Shown here one piece after another: positions 33,494 through 41,084 of a stretch of DNA of 64,000 bases. How positions within the stretch are numbered: the first letter of the stretch is position 1; each line of letters starts with the position of its first letter. Under the pieces are notes generated by a model, which saw only the letters and a list, made by a program, of their open reading frames with translations, was not told the origin of the DNA and made no database searches. This stretch comes from Dyadobacter luticola (GTDB lineage: Bacteria; Bacteroidota; Bacteroidia; Cytophagales; Spirosomataceae), in the NCBI RefSeq assembly GCF_005860805.1, contig NZ_VCEJ01000004.1, forward strand, positions 1,922,001 through 1,986,000. The letters are read 5' to 3'. A program made the position numbers and the translations under genes.

Positions 33494-35842
33494 TCATTCG
33501 AAAAGCGGCATTCGCGCAAATTCCGGCCTTTCGAGCTCTTCAAACAAAACCGCTGCGCCGATGTTACCCTTATACAAACTGTGGTTTTTCATCTGATTTG
33601 TATACATGTGCGGCAGCATTTCCTTCGCTAGGCGCCGGGCTTCGGTCAGATAAAAATCATCGTGCGTGGCTTTGTAGATGCTCAAAAGGGCGTAACATTC
33701 ACCGGACCTTCCGCAGCATAAGCTACCATTCATACCCGCCGCTACCGCATTCAGAAAGTGCACGGCGGTTTTTCTGGCCAGTTCAAGGTAACTTTCTTCG
33801 TTTGTGAAGCGGAATAAAGCTGTCCACAAAAACACATATCCGGCCGATCCGTGGCACCAGCCGGTCCAGGAAACCGGTTCGTTGTTAGAAATTTCCCAGC
33901 GCAGGTACCCGTTTTCTTCCATCCCAAGCGAGACAAGCTGCCCGACTCTTTCGAAAAAATGAGCGGGTAAATGTTGCCCGGAAACTTTGCACCATTTTAA
34001 AGTAGCGTATAAAATCCCCGCCCAGCCATGCGCGATCCCCCGGTAATTGATCGGGTTTTGTTCCCCGATCGCTGCGTAGGAATCCACATTTGACCAAATG
34101 TCCGACAATACATTTTTGCCAAAGTTGAGCAGATCATTCCGGATGAATTTGTCATAAGTAGGCATATTTTCCATAATCAGCGAGCTGCCGATCAGCTCCG
34201 CCGACTTACCGAGTGTAAGGTCCAGATTTTCACAAGGCTGCGAGGCGTGATGCAGGAAATTGCGGACGGCATTGTAGTATCCGCCCAAATTCCCCGACGC
34301 CTGGCAAACCAGCGCCTGCACCAGATCCACGCCGCTCGGTGTGTGGTAAATCGAGGACCGTCCGATCGCAGAAGGAGTGAGGTCCATTTCTTTTGAATAA
34401 AATCCAGCATCCGGATCCTGCGTGTAACTCGCCGCACGGTCGCTCCACACATCTGCCAGGGCCAGGATTTCACTGTCGGAACGTATCAATGCCTTCCGCA
34501 GAAACAAGTAAGAAATGCCCGCCGCACCAAAGTTGACGGAGCTTTTCGGCGCCAGTTGCAGCCCGTTTTTCAAAAGTTTTCCATCAAAGCCATACTCGCT
34601 CAGAATTGAATCCCGGAAGACCTGCACCGACAATTTCTTGTCTTCGGAAGACCGGTCCGGGAAACTTTCCTGAACTTTCATCACGGCTAAATAGAACTCT
34701 TCAATGTTGCTGTATCTATCGTCTTTCCGCTTGGAAAGCGCTTTCAGGATCGTTTTTTCAATCTGATCGTCTATAACAATGTCCAGCTTTTGAAAAGGCA
34801 CCGGCGCTTCTTCCACGATCTGCGTAAACAACGCTTTTTTATCAAAAGAAAAATGGAGGTAAGGCTTGCCGGTAAAAAGCTGGTAAATCAGTGCGCCGAT
34901 CGCATATTGTTCACCCTCAAATGTGGCTGGCGGCGCGGGCTTGGCGTCGAGCACAGATTGCGCATATTCCGGTTCGAAAAAGAAAACCTGTCCGCCCCGT
35001 GCAGGATGCTGGTTTTTTGAAACCATCCTGGAAAGCCCAAAATCGATGATGTTCACCTCGCCCGATTCCGTCACGATGATATTGGCCGGATGCACGTCGC
35101 CGTGGATCATTCCCTGGCTGTGCAGATGCCGGTAAGCATTGAGCAGGCGGTTGGAAAGATCGAGTAAAGCAAGCACATTGGCCTGATCGTGCAGGTTTTG
35201 ATATTTTTCGGCTGCCTGCAGGCACGGTTTTCCGTCCACCCAATCCATGATCAGATAGTGGTCATTTTCAAATTCGCCGTGTTCTGTCAGCGCGGGATTG
35301 ACGAAGTTGTCGAGCGCACTTAAAATTTCAATTTCATTATAAAAATTCGCCAGCAGCTGCGGTGTTTTTTTGCTGGTTTTCAAAAGTTTAAGCGCATGTA
35401 GCCGACCGTTTTTACTGACTTTATAAATTTCAGTATCAGCCACCCCATCCAGTTTTGACACAACTTCATATTCCTTAAACCGGTCACCAGCCCTGAAAAA
35501 TGACTTTTTCTGCCCGAAAGTATCGTCATAGGAAACGAGGAAACCTTCGTTTCGGAGCCGTGCCAGAAAAGTGTAAGAACCTTCCAGGATCTTCTGGGCG
35601 TCGAGGTTGTTGAGCAGCGCGTATGTGAGCACGCCTTCCGGCAGGGATTTGGGTTTGCGGAATTCCTGCAAAAGCGACGCAGAAGAGGCGTCGATGATCT
35701 TGCTCGTATTTCTTGCGTGCGTGTAAGTGATGATGAAATCGTCCGCTTCGTACTCGAATTTGGCCAGCGCCTGTTCGGGCAATGCTTCTACCGGCAGCAC
35801 CTGAACATCTTCCGGCAGTATGTATAATTGATTGGAAGCCAT
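33494..35842 (-). CDS. Protein kinase-LanC fusion (LanKC/LanL-like lanthionine synthetase) with PqqD-like N-terminus
   Basis: A 782-residue cytoplasmic protein of three parts. Residues about 30-103 resemble a PqqD/RRE winged helix (strands DDFIITYT and KIIDASSASLLQEF, then FLARLRNEGFLV), the element that binds RiPP leader peptides. Residues 123-395 are a Ser/Thr kinase with Lys152, the catalytic loop HGDVHPAN (Asp249, Asn254) and DFG at 267-269. Residues 425-780 are LanC-like: catalytic-type His605 in GIAHGWAGI, zinc ligand Cys663 in GWCHGSAG, and Cys709-Cys710-Gly in place of the usual Cys-His-Gly. The kinase would activate Ser/Thr and LanC would close thioether rings. The N-terminal lyase of true LanKC is missing; the next gene upstream may supply it. 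A non-RiPP role cannot be excluded. Confidence 0.8.
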   Translation of the reverse strand: MASNQLYILPEDVQVLPVEALPEQALAKFEYEADDFIITYTHARNTSKIIDASSASLLQEFRKPKSLPEGVLTYALLNNLDAQKILEGSYTFLARLRNEGFLVSYDDTFGQKKSFFRAGDRFKEYEVVSKLDGVADTEIYKVSKNGRLHALKLLKTSKKTPQLLANFYNEIEILSALDNFVNPALTEHGEFENDHYLIMDWVDGKPCLQAAEKYQNLHDQANVLALLDLSNRLLNAYRHLHSQGMIHGDVHPANIIVTESGEVNIIDFGLSRMVSKNQHPARGGQVFFFEPEYAQSVLDAKPAPPATFEGEQYAIGALIYQLFTGKPYLHFSFDKKALFTQIVEEAPVPFQKLDIVIDDQIEKTILKALSKRKDDRYSNIEEFYLAVMKVQESFPDRSSEDKKLSVQVFRDSILSEYGFDGKLLKNGLQLAPKSSVNFGAAGISYLFLRKALIRSDSEILALADVWSDRAASYTQDPDAGFYSKEMDLTPSAIGRSSIYHTPSGVDLVQALVCQASGNLGGYYNAVRNFLHHASQPCENLDLTLGKSAELIGSSLIMENMPTYDKFIRNDLLNFGKNVLSDIWSNVDSYAAIGEQNPINYRGIAHGWAGILYATLKWCKVSGQHLPAHFFERVGQLVSLGMEENGYLRWEISNNEPVSWTGWCHGSAGYVFLWTALFRFTNEESYLELARKTAVHFLNAVAAGMNGSLCCGRSGECYALLSIYKATHDDFYLTEARRLAKEMLPHMYTNQMKNHSLYKGNIGAAVLFEELERPEFARMPLFE

Positions 35843-35889
35843 GACTTTAAGATTTGTTTTATGATGGATTAAGTTTTACGCAGGTATTT

Positions 35890-37047
35890 TCAGGCAGCGG
35901 TCCAGGAGGTGGTATCAATCCCTTCCAGCATCATTTTTTTTAAAACAAAGTCAACGCTTTCTGACTGGCCAAGCTTTTCTGTTTTGGATAAAGCTATGGA
36001 CGCTGCCAGTTTTTGGGTAACTGCACCTCGCCAGCTGCCTCCTTCAATATCCTTTAAAATCGTTTCGGAAGCGTGGTCCACACCCCAGGATAGGATGCCC
36101 GACTCGTCCAGCGGAGCGGTGAAAGGGACACCCTGCGCCTGGTGGTTTTTCAAAATAGGCGTGAGTTGGTCGGCGGCGGTTTTCAGCTGAGGAAAGTTTG
36201 TGAAGTAGGCCACGAATTTGTCGGGGCGGAGCAGACCTTCGCGGTTTATACCGATTTTGAAACTGAAAGCCTCAGACGCCGTGAGCACATTCACGGCCTT
36301 TTCGAAAACTTGGGGCAGTTCTTCCAAAACCGGACTGATATACATTTTATAAGTCTGGCTCAGCCTGGCATCGTGACGTACCTGCTGCCTCCGGCTCCAC
36401 GAAATCCAGCTGAATTTTTCATTCGGCTCCTGCTTGTTCCAATGTTTCAAAAGCAGCCGGTCCAGCAAATTATTTTTGTTGATTCCCAAAAATGCTTCTA
36501 CTTCTTCAAAAGTTGCCAGCACATTGTCAGGCGCGATAAAAAGCGGCACGGTGTTGTAGGCGTAAAGTTTTGCGGCCAGCGAAGTCGTATCTGTTTCATT
36601 TAAATAAACCGCATACCGGATCGCCCGGGACGACATTTCGAACAAAGGATGCGGACGGTCTTCGCCGCGCTCCTGTGATTCATAAATGAAATGTTGCGCT
36701 GCAAAACCGGAGTGAAAGTCCTGGCCAACCTGGATCTCGAAAATGCCTTCCAGTACCATTTTAGCCATTGTGCGGTTTACCTCGTCATCATATACGGATT
36801 TAAAATAATGCGGCAGCTCACCCGCTTTTTGTAAAAAATAAAAGAGGAGCGCCACTTCTTTGTAAGCCAGCCGGGCACTTTCGCCAGCTTCCGGGTTTTT
36901 CCGCCGGAATACTCCAAAGAACTCAGGGTCCTGGGTTAAATCCGCAAGCGCATGAAGCGCCTGCGGATTTAAATTTCCCTGCTCAATCAGCTCAAATGCC
37001 GGGTTTGACCGGAATGTGGCGTGCAAAAGAAATTTGACTTTGATCAT
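35890..37047 (-). CDS. Putative HopA1/LanKC-lyase-like partner of the synthetase
   Basis: A 385-residue cytoplasmic protein without signal or membrane segment. The N-terminal 150 residues are helical and unfamiliar. Residues 212-340 follow the order of motifs in HopA1-type and LanKC N-terminal phospho-lyases: a basic-Tyr strand YKMYIS (Lys234), AFSFKIG (Lys264), LLRPDKFVAYF (Arg274, Asp276), GVPFT at 306-310, GILSWGVD and GSWRGAVTQKLA. In class V lanthipeptide systems a separate HopA1-like protein eliminates phosphate from phospho-Ser/Thr, the step missing from the neighbouring kinase-LanC protein. The assignment rests on motif order and context only. It lies 47 bases before the synthetase gene and 14 after the Cys-rich gene. 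Confidence 0.5.
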   Translation of the reverse strand: MIKVKFLLHATFRSNPAFELIEQGNLNPQALHALADLTQDPEFFGVFRRKNPEAGESARLAYKEVALLFYFLQKAGELPHYFKSVYDDEVNRTMAKMVLEGIFEIQVGQDFHSGFAAQHFIYESQERGEDRPHPLFEMSSRAIRYAVYLNETDTTSLAAKLYAYNTVPLFIAPDNVLATFEEVEAFLGINKNNLLDRLLLKHWNKQEPNEKFSWISWSRRQQVRHDARLSQTYKMYISPVLEELPQVFEKAVNVLTASEAFSFKIGINREGLLRPDKFVAYFTNFPQLKTAADQLTPILKNHQAQGVPFTAPLDESGILSWGVDHASETILKDIEGGSWRGAVTQKLAASIALSKTEKLGQSESVDFVLKKMMLEGIDTTSWTAA

Positions 37048-37061
37048 CAGATTTGGACATT

Positions 37062-37514
37062 TTATCTGTTTCCGCGCTGTGTACGCACTTCTTCGATGGC
37101 TTCCTGCAATTTCTTTTCAAGCATATCCAGCTGGTTTGGCGCATCCTGGATCTTTACGTCTACATACTTTTGAAGCTCCGCCAGGCTGTTCCTGAAATCG
37201 TTCAGCTCGGTTTCCTCTAATTCGTCCACGACATACTGTACCGGCGTGGTGGTTTTCCAGACCGTGATGTCCGTGGTAATATAGGAAGGCAAGTGGCTGC
37301 AAGCCAGGACACTGCATCCGCCGCAGGTGAATGCCGGGCAAATCGTCGGCCAGTGGCAATACGAAATTCCCGCACAGGTGACCAATGTATGTGCCGGACA
37401 GTTGATCACCGTGTGACCGGCGCAAATGGACGGACTTACGAGCCTGCATACGTTGGTCTTATTGGGATCAAAGTTGACTGTAACGGCAAGGTCCTTGAAT
37501 TTGAAAGTTTTCAT
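37062..37514 (-). CDS. Cys-rich octad-repeat protein, candidate RiPP precursor
   Basis: A 150-residue protein with three zones. Residues 1-19 are a short polar N-terminus (MKTFKFKDLAVTV). Residues 20-93 hold nine cysteines at 23, 31, 39, 47, 53, 59, 64, 67 and 72; the first four are exactly eight apart, and Ser/Thr stands four residues before Cys at 27/31, 35/39, 43/47 and 68/72 (units CAGHTVIN and CPAHTLVT). Residues 94-150 form a charged amphipathic helix or coiled coil (LNDFRNSLAELQKYV, LEKKLQEAIEEV). It has no signal peptide. It is first in a tight set with a lyase-like and a kinase-LanC gene, so I infer a lanthionine-type substrate, possibly read through a C-terminal recognition helix. 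A structural metal-binding protein is the alternative. Confidence 0.6.
   Translation of the reverse strand: MKTFKFKDLAVTVNFDPNKTNVCRLVSPSICAGHTVINCPAHTLVTCAGISYCHWPTICPAFTCGGCSVLACSHLPSYITTDITVWKTTTPVQYVVDELEETELNDFRNSLAELQKYVDVKIQDAPNQLDMLEKKLQEAIEEVRTQRGNR
37299..37448 (-). repeat. Coding repeat: Cys-led octads in the candidate precursor
   Basis: Codons for Cys23 to Cys72. The first three units start with Cys every 24 bases (residues 23, 31, 39), and spacing then tightens to 6, 6, 5, 3 and 5 residues. The DNA is not a perfect repeat; the period is visible in the protein, which argues for selection on residue spacing and against recent duplication. Confidence 0.65.
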
Positions 37515-37940
37515 GTTTTTTATTTTTGGATATGGCTAAATGGTGATGCTCTTGACTTTTTTATCCGGAAAAGATCAGTGAAAACGGTATCTCAAAACTC
37601 CTGCTGACTATCCCATAGCGCACCTCCTTTCATGAAAGACTTCGTTCGAAATATTCGATTTGTTATTTTTTAACCTGACAAATTTATACTTCGGGCAAGC
37701 CGTCTTTGAGCGTCAGACTACCCGTTTTTAAAATCAGGTATTTTGGCGCAGGCAGGTAAAAACACGATTTGGAATATGGGTAGCCGGTGTAGTAAATCTA
37801 CTTGATTCCCTTCCGTTCAGCGATTTTGACGGGCCGTTCACCGATTACCGTCGGCTGGCGGCGGCGGGGCGATTTAGTTTTGGTCATTCAAATGCAGGGC
37901 GCATTTTCAAAAAACTACATCACATTCAATCAGCGTACTC
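37515..37940. promoter_or_regulatory. 426-base divergent intergenic region
   Basis: Space between the Cys-rich gene (minus) and the astacin gene (plus). On minus, TAAATTTG (37679-37686) fits the TAnnTTTG -7 box, about 165 bases before the Cys-rich start. On plus, TAGTTTTG (37875-37882) fits, 58 bases before ATG 37941. A perfect 12-bp palindrome CTTTCATGAAAG lies at 37627-37638, with a TCGAA-ATA-TTCGA inverted repeat just beyond; either could be an operator. No convincing small gene is seen; an open frame from 37802 on plus only shadows the astacin start. Confidence 0.35.
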
Positions 37941-38183
37941 ATGAAATCATTGCATCTATTAGTCAAAACAGGATTGGTATTATGTGCCACACTTTACATT
38001 ACCTCCTGCGAAAAACCGGAGCACGAAAATACGATCGTCAGCGCTCCGCAGGCCGGTATCAGCCGCGTAGATCCGGAGGTAGCGTATCCCGGAGAAAGCG
38101 GTGTACAGAAGCAGGGGACACTTTTTGGTAAAAAATCTCGTATGCCGAGATCGATGGAAAAGCGGTATTTGAAGGAGATATGA
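37941..38183 (+). CDS. Signal and propeptide fragment of a frameshifted astacin-type lipoprotein
   Basis: This 80-residue frame carries a lipoprotein signal (YITSCEKPEH, Cys23) and a propeptide-like stretch (VSAPQAGISRVDPEVAYPGE, GVQKQGTLFG). After the A6 run at 38130-38135 it continues as a basic nonsense tail (RMPRSMEKRYLKEI). The alternative frame at that point reads SYAEIDGKAVFEGDMILTPE and joins the metalloprotease frame without a stop. One additional A in the run would fuse both into a protein of about 528 residues, so this is the 5' part of a broken gene or marks a sequencing error. Confidence 0.7.
   Translation: MKSLHLLVKTGLVLCATLYITSCEKPEHENTIVSAPQAGISRVDPEVAYPGESGVQKQGTLFGKKSRMPRSMEKRYLKEI
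38130..38135 (+). other. A6 run at the astacin frameshift
   Basis: Six A's follow GGT. Seven would give Gly-Lys-Lys-Ile-Ser-Tyr and restore one continuous frame from 37941 to 39526. The site suits a sequencing error, a recent deletion, or slippage-based phase variation. Confidence 0.65.
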
Positions 38184-39526
38184 TCCTGACGCCCGAGCAG
38201 CTGGGCCAGACCACGGGCGCACGTACCGAGGCGTTTACCAAAATACATTCACTCTGGCCAAACAACCGGGTGCTGTACACCATCGACAACGGTATCACCG
38301 ACCAGAGCGCGGTCCTCGCGGCGATTGCAGAGGTGGAAGCCAACACGCCGGTACGTTTTGTTTACCGCCGACCCATGCCCAACATTCAGGGAGGCTTGCC
38401 AATTAAAGACAGTTATGTGACATTCGGACGTGCCAGGGGATATTCGTCTTCGGTTGGCAGGATTGGTGGGCAGCAGTTTATCAGCGTGCCGCTTGGTGCA
38501 ACAAAAGGAGGTATCCTGCACGAAATCGGTCATACGCTGGGCTTGCTGCATGAGCATACCCGCTACGACCGGAATTCTGCCGTGAAAGTCAACCTTAATA
38601 ATGTGGCCGAAATCAATAAATCCATTTTCACTGTTCTGGACGATGAGGGTTACGACAACCGGAAATACGGCGCCTTTGATTTCGGCTCCATCATGATGCT
38701 GGATTCCTATGCTTATTCGCAAAATGGTCAGCCAGTGATGACCACGCTCGACAACAAAACATTCGGCGTGCAGCGTGACCACCTTTCGACCAGCGATGCC
38801 AAATGTATCACTGCTATGTATTCCAATCTTTTTGCCGTCACACCGACGGGCGTCCTGGCAGGCGACGCGGCGACCGGGAAAAATGCGCCGATGGCCACAA
38901 CTTATGCCGGCGCGGGAGAGATCTACGCAGTTTCGGAATCCCTGTTCCTTTCACAAGGCACTAGTATCATGAAACTGAATTTCAAATCGGGCTGGGGTTT
39001 TGGTGTAGGCGGAGGCTATGCGCCGGTAAAAGCGATCACTTATTACAAAGGCAGCATATTCGCTTTGCAGGAAGGTACCGTGTGGAAAATCGAGCTGAAC
39101 AATACGATTAAACAAGCTTTTACAGGGCCTTACTGGTCATCGGCCACGGCACTCAGCTATGCATTCGGGCTTCCTTACATTGTGATGGGCGATAGCCTGT
39201 ACATTATCTCGTGGGACGGCAAATCTTTCAGCAACTATGGCAGCGGATATAAAGGGGTTACGGAAATGGTTGGTTTGAAAAAAGGTCTTTACCTGATCAA
39301 ACCCGACGGCAAACTTTACAAAACCGACCCGACCACCGGCATTATCAAGCTCCACTCTACAACCACTTTCTCACCCGGCGCGCAGCTCACTTCCGACGGT
39401 ACCAACCTGCTGATCGTCAGCCAGGGAACATTATACAGTGTGGACGAAGCCGGCGCGGTGAAAACCATTTCAGGCGGCTGGGACAATGTGACCGACCTAT
39501 CGTCATTCAATACAGAAGATCAATAG
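38180..39526 (+). CDS. Astacin-type (M12A) metalloprotease, catalytic part
   Basis: The 448-residue frame contains the astacin zinc signature HEIGHTLGLLHEHTRYDR (ligands His114, His118 and His124, catalytic Glu115) and a Met-turn in GSIMMLDSYAYS. The usual Tyr ligand after the Met-turn is shifted or absent. From about residue 215 to the end come short repeats of the type GSIFALQEGTVWKIE, TDGTN-like turns and GTLYSVDEAG, probably a beta-propeller for substrate or surface binding. ATG 38180 is internal to the original gene; alone it would give a protease with no signal peptide. The true gene begins at 37941 (see the frameshift). It lies divergent from the RiPP-like set. Confidence 0.85.
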   Translation: MILTPEQLGQTTGARTEAFTKIHSLWPNNRVLYTIDNGITDQSAVLAAIAEVEANTPVRFVYRRPMPNIQGGLPIKDSYVTFGRARGYSSSVGRIGGQQFISVPLGATKGGILHEIGHTLGLLHEHTRYDRNSAVKVNLNNVAEINKSIFTVLDDEGYDNRKYGAFDFGSIMMLDSYAYSQNGQPVMTTLDNKTFGVQRDHLSTSDAKCITAMYSNLFAVTPTGVLAGDAATGKNAPMATTYAGAGEIYAVSESLFLSQGTSIMKLNFKSGWGFGVGGGYAPVKAITYYKGSIFALQEGTVWKIELNNTIKQAFTGPYWSSATALSYAFGLPYIVMGDSLYIISWDGKSFSNYGSGYKGVTEMVGLKKGLYLIKPDGKLYKTDPTTGIIKLHSTTTFSPGAQLTSDGTNLLIVSQGTLYSVDEAGAVKTISGGWDNVTDLSSFNTEDQ

Positions 39527-39544
39527 TAATCGCTTTCAAACCAG

Positions 39545-39583
39545 GCAGCAGCAGACACCCGCCCGCTGCTGCTTTATTTTTTT
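39545..39583 (+). terminator. Rho-independent terminator after the astacin gene
   Basis: GCAGCAGC (39545-39552) pairs perfectly with GCTGCTGC (39565-39572) around a 12-base loop, followed by TTTATTTTTTT. The T-run overlaps the stop of the convergent lipoprotein gene. Confidence 0.85.
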
Positions 39584-40874
39584 AAATCACCACCGGCACT
39601 GCCCGGAACCTGGCGGATGCTTTTTGCGGTTCAAGCTTGCCGCCGGCCTGTTCCCACCAGAAAGTGCCCGAAATGGTACCGCTGATGGCCTTCGTGTTAC
39701 CATTATATTCGGTAATGTTGATTTCGCCGCCACCCGAAATCCACTCTCCGTTATCGTTGTAGTGGCCGTAGAGGTAGGGTACCCGCCCGAAGATCAGCGG
39801 CGTGATCATGACTGTGCCCGGCTGGTTAACTTTATAATGTCCTTTCCCTTTGAAACTGTCGATCGTGAAAAAGATGGACATCGTTTTGCCCTGTGAATCC
39901 GTAATAATGCCTTGCAGTGACGAACCCTGGATGGTCAGCCCGACGGTCGGGTTGGAATCGCTGCGGCCGCCGATCTCCATTTTGGCAGGAGAAATAATGG
40001 TCATGTTTTTGGTCAGGATCACATGACCGAACTGTTTCGCATCGATCTCAATTCCGATCGCGATGGGATTGTTGTCCGGTTCTTTGGGAGGGGCGTCATA
40101 AGTCGCTTTTGCGTAAGCATTATCCTCGATGATCTGGCCTACATTGCTGTAATTATTGCCCCCGGTACCGTCGGTTTGTCCATTTAATGTCCAGCGAATT
40201 ACGCGGGAAGCTTGTATCACTTCCGATTTCAGCAAAGGGTATGCTAAGTCACCTGGTAGATTTTCTTTCCGGCCCGTTTGATAAATAGCCTTGATGCTGG
40301 CATGTTCGCCGGGAGCCAGTACATCTTTATCAATTTCAAGATAAAACTGCTCGTAAAATGCCCAGGGTGCCAGCTTGCTGACTGGTACCTCCACCGTGTG
40401 CTTTTCTTTATCGATCTTAACATCGGCCCGTCCCTGCCACACACCCTTTTCGTCCTGATAGGCCATACCCAGCGCTTCCGGGGCGGAGCCGTCCATGTCC
40501 GCGTCTTCATATTTCCACGCTACCACGGCATCTTTTTCGAGCGGAATGTTGGTGGGCGTCACGGCGTAGCCCAAACCCACGCCACCCGGGGCATGATTTT
40601 CCACCGGCTGCACTTTAATGGTGGTTTCCTTTGCAATTGCACCTGCGGGAAATGTGAATTTCAGGCGGCCGTCGGGCGAGGAAATGCTGCCGCCGGCCGG
40701 GCCGATGGTTTTGGAAAACGGATCTCCGACAGGCTGGCCCACGGGTGTCGGCGTGCCGGTTCCTGTCCCCGGCTGGGTTTCTTCAACCGGGTCTACGTTT
40801 TTTTCGGGCTTCTCGCAGGCGCACAGGGCGGCGAGGGATAGTGCAAACAATTTGGCTAACAGATTATTTTTCAT
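39582..40874 (-). CDS. Lipoprotein with ZU5-like domain, uncharacterised
   Basis: A 430-residue lipoprotein (AALCACEKPEK, lipidated Cys at 18 or 20), then a Pro/Gly/Thr-rich linker (QPGTGTGTPTPVGQPVG). Next is a ZU5-like domain: KTIGPAGGSISSPDGRLKF, then FPAGAIAKETTIKVQPV, as in many Bacteroidota surface proteins. The C-terminal half is beta-rich with no family I recognise (LTIQGSSLQGIITDSQGKTM, INITEYNGNTKAISGTISG). It is probably on the outer membrane. ATG 40874 gives a proper signal peptide; the frame to 40937 adds a charged N-terminus with no sense. No operon partner is evident. Confidence 0.75.
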   Translation of the reverse strand: MKNNLLAKLFALSLAALCACEKPEKNVDPVEETQPGTGTGTPTPVGQPVGDPFSKTIGPAGGSISSPDGRLKFTFPAGAIAKETTIKVQPVENHAPGGVGLGYAVTPTNIPLEKDAVVAWKYEDADMDGSAPEALGMAYQDEKGVWQGRADVKIDKEKHTVEVPVSKLAPWAFYEQFYLEIDKDVLAPGEHASIKAIYQTGRKENLPGDLAYPLLKSEVIQASRVIRWTLNGQTDGTGGNNYSNVGQIIEDNAYAKATYDAPPKEPDNNPIAIGIEIDAKQFGHVILTKNMTIISPAKMEIGGRSDSNPTVGLTIQGSSLQGIITDSQGKTMSIFFTIDSFKGKGHYKVNQPGTVMITPLIFGRVPYLYGHYNDNGEWISGGGEINITEYNGNTKAISGTISGTFWWEQAGGKLEPQKASARFRAVPVVI

Positions 40875-41084
40875 GGCTATGTAGATTTTTAAACCTGGAT
40901 CAAAAGTCCGTTGTAAATCCGCATCCTCCCAGGCCATGCAGACCAGCCTGAAATATTTCCCCGCCGGACTGCAAGAATCGCCTGCTGGATTGTCGGTCCG
41001 GTTAAGCGATTTTTTTCAAAGACCAGTATCAAAATTCTTCCGCGGAGTTTAGCTTAGTGTTGTCAAACCGCGCAAACCCTACCC

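Noticed and set aside
33494..35842. Simple eukaryote-like protein kinase
   Set aside because: The C-terminal 350 residues carry LanC motifs (AHGWAG, GWCHG, CCG), so it is a synthetase-like fusion.
37299..37448. CRISPR-like or satellite DNA repeat
   Set aside because: The period exists in the protein but the DNA units are not identical and the number is small; a coding repeat explains it.
37802..38131. Plus-strand open frame of 109 codons overlapping the astacin start
   Set aside because: It overlaps the lipoprotein signal region in another frame and has an Arg-rich, non-protein-like composition.
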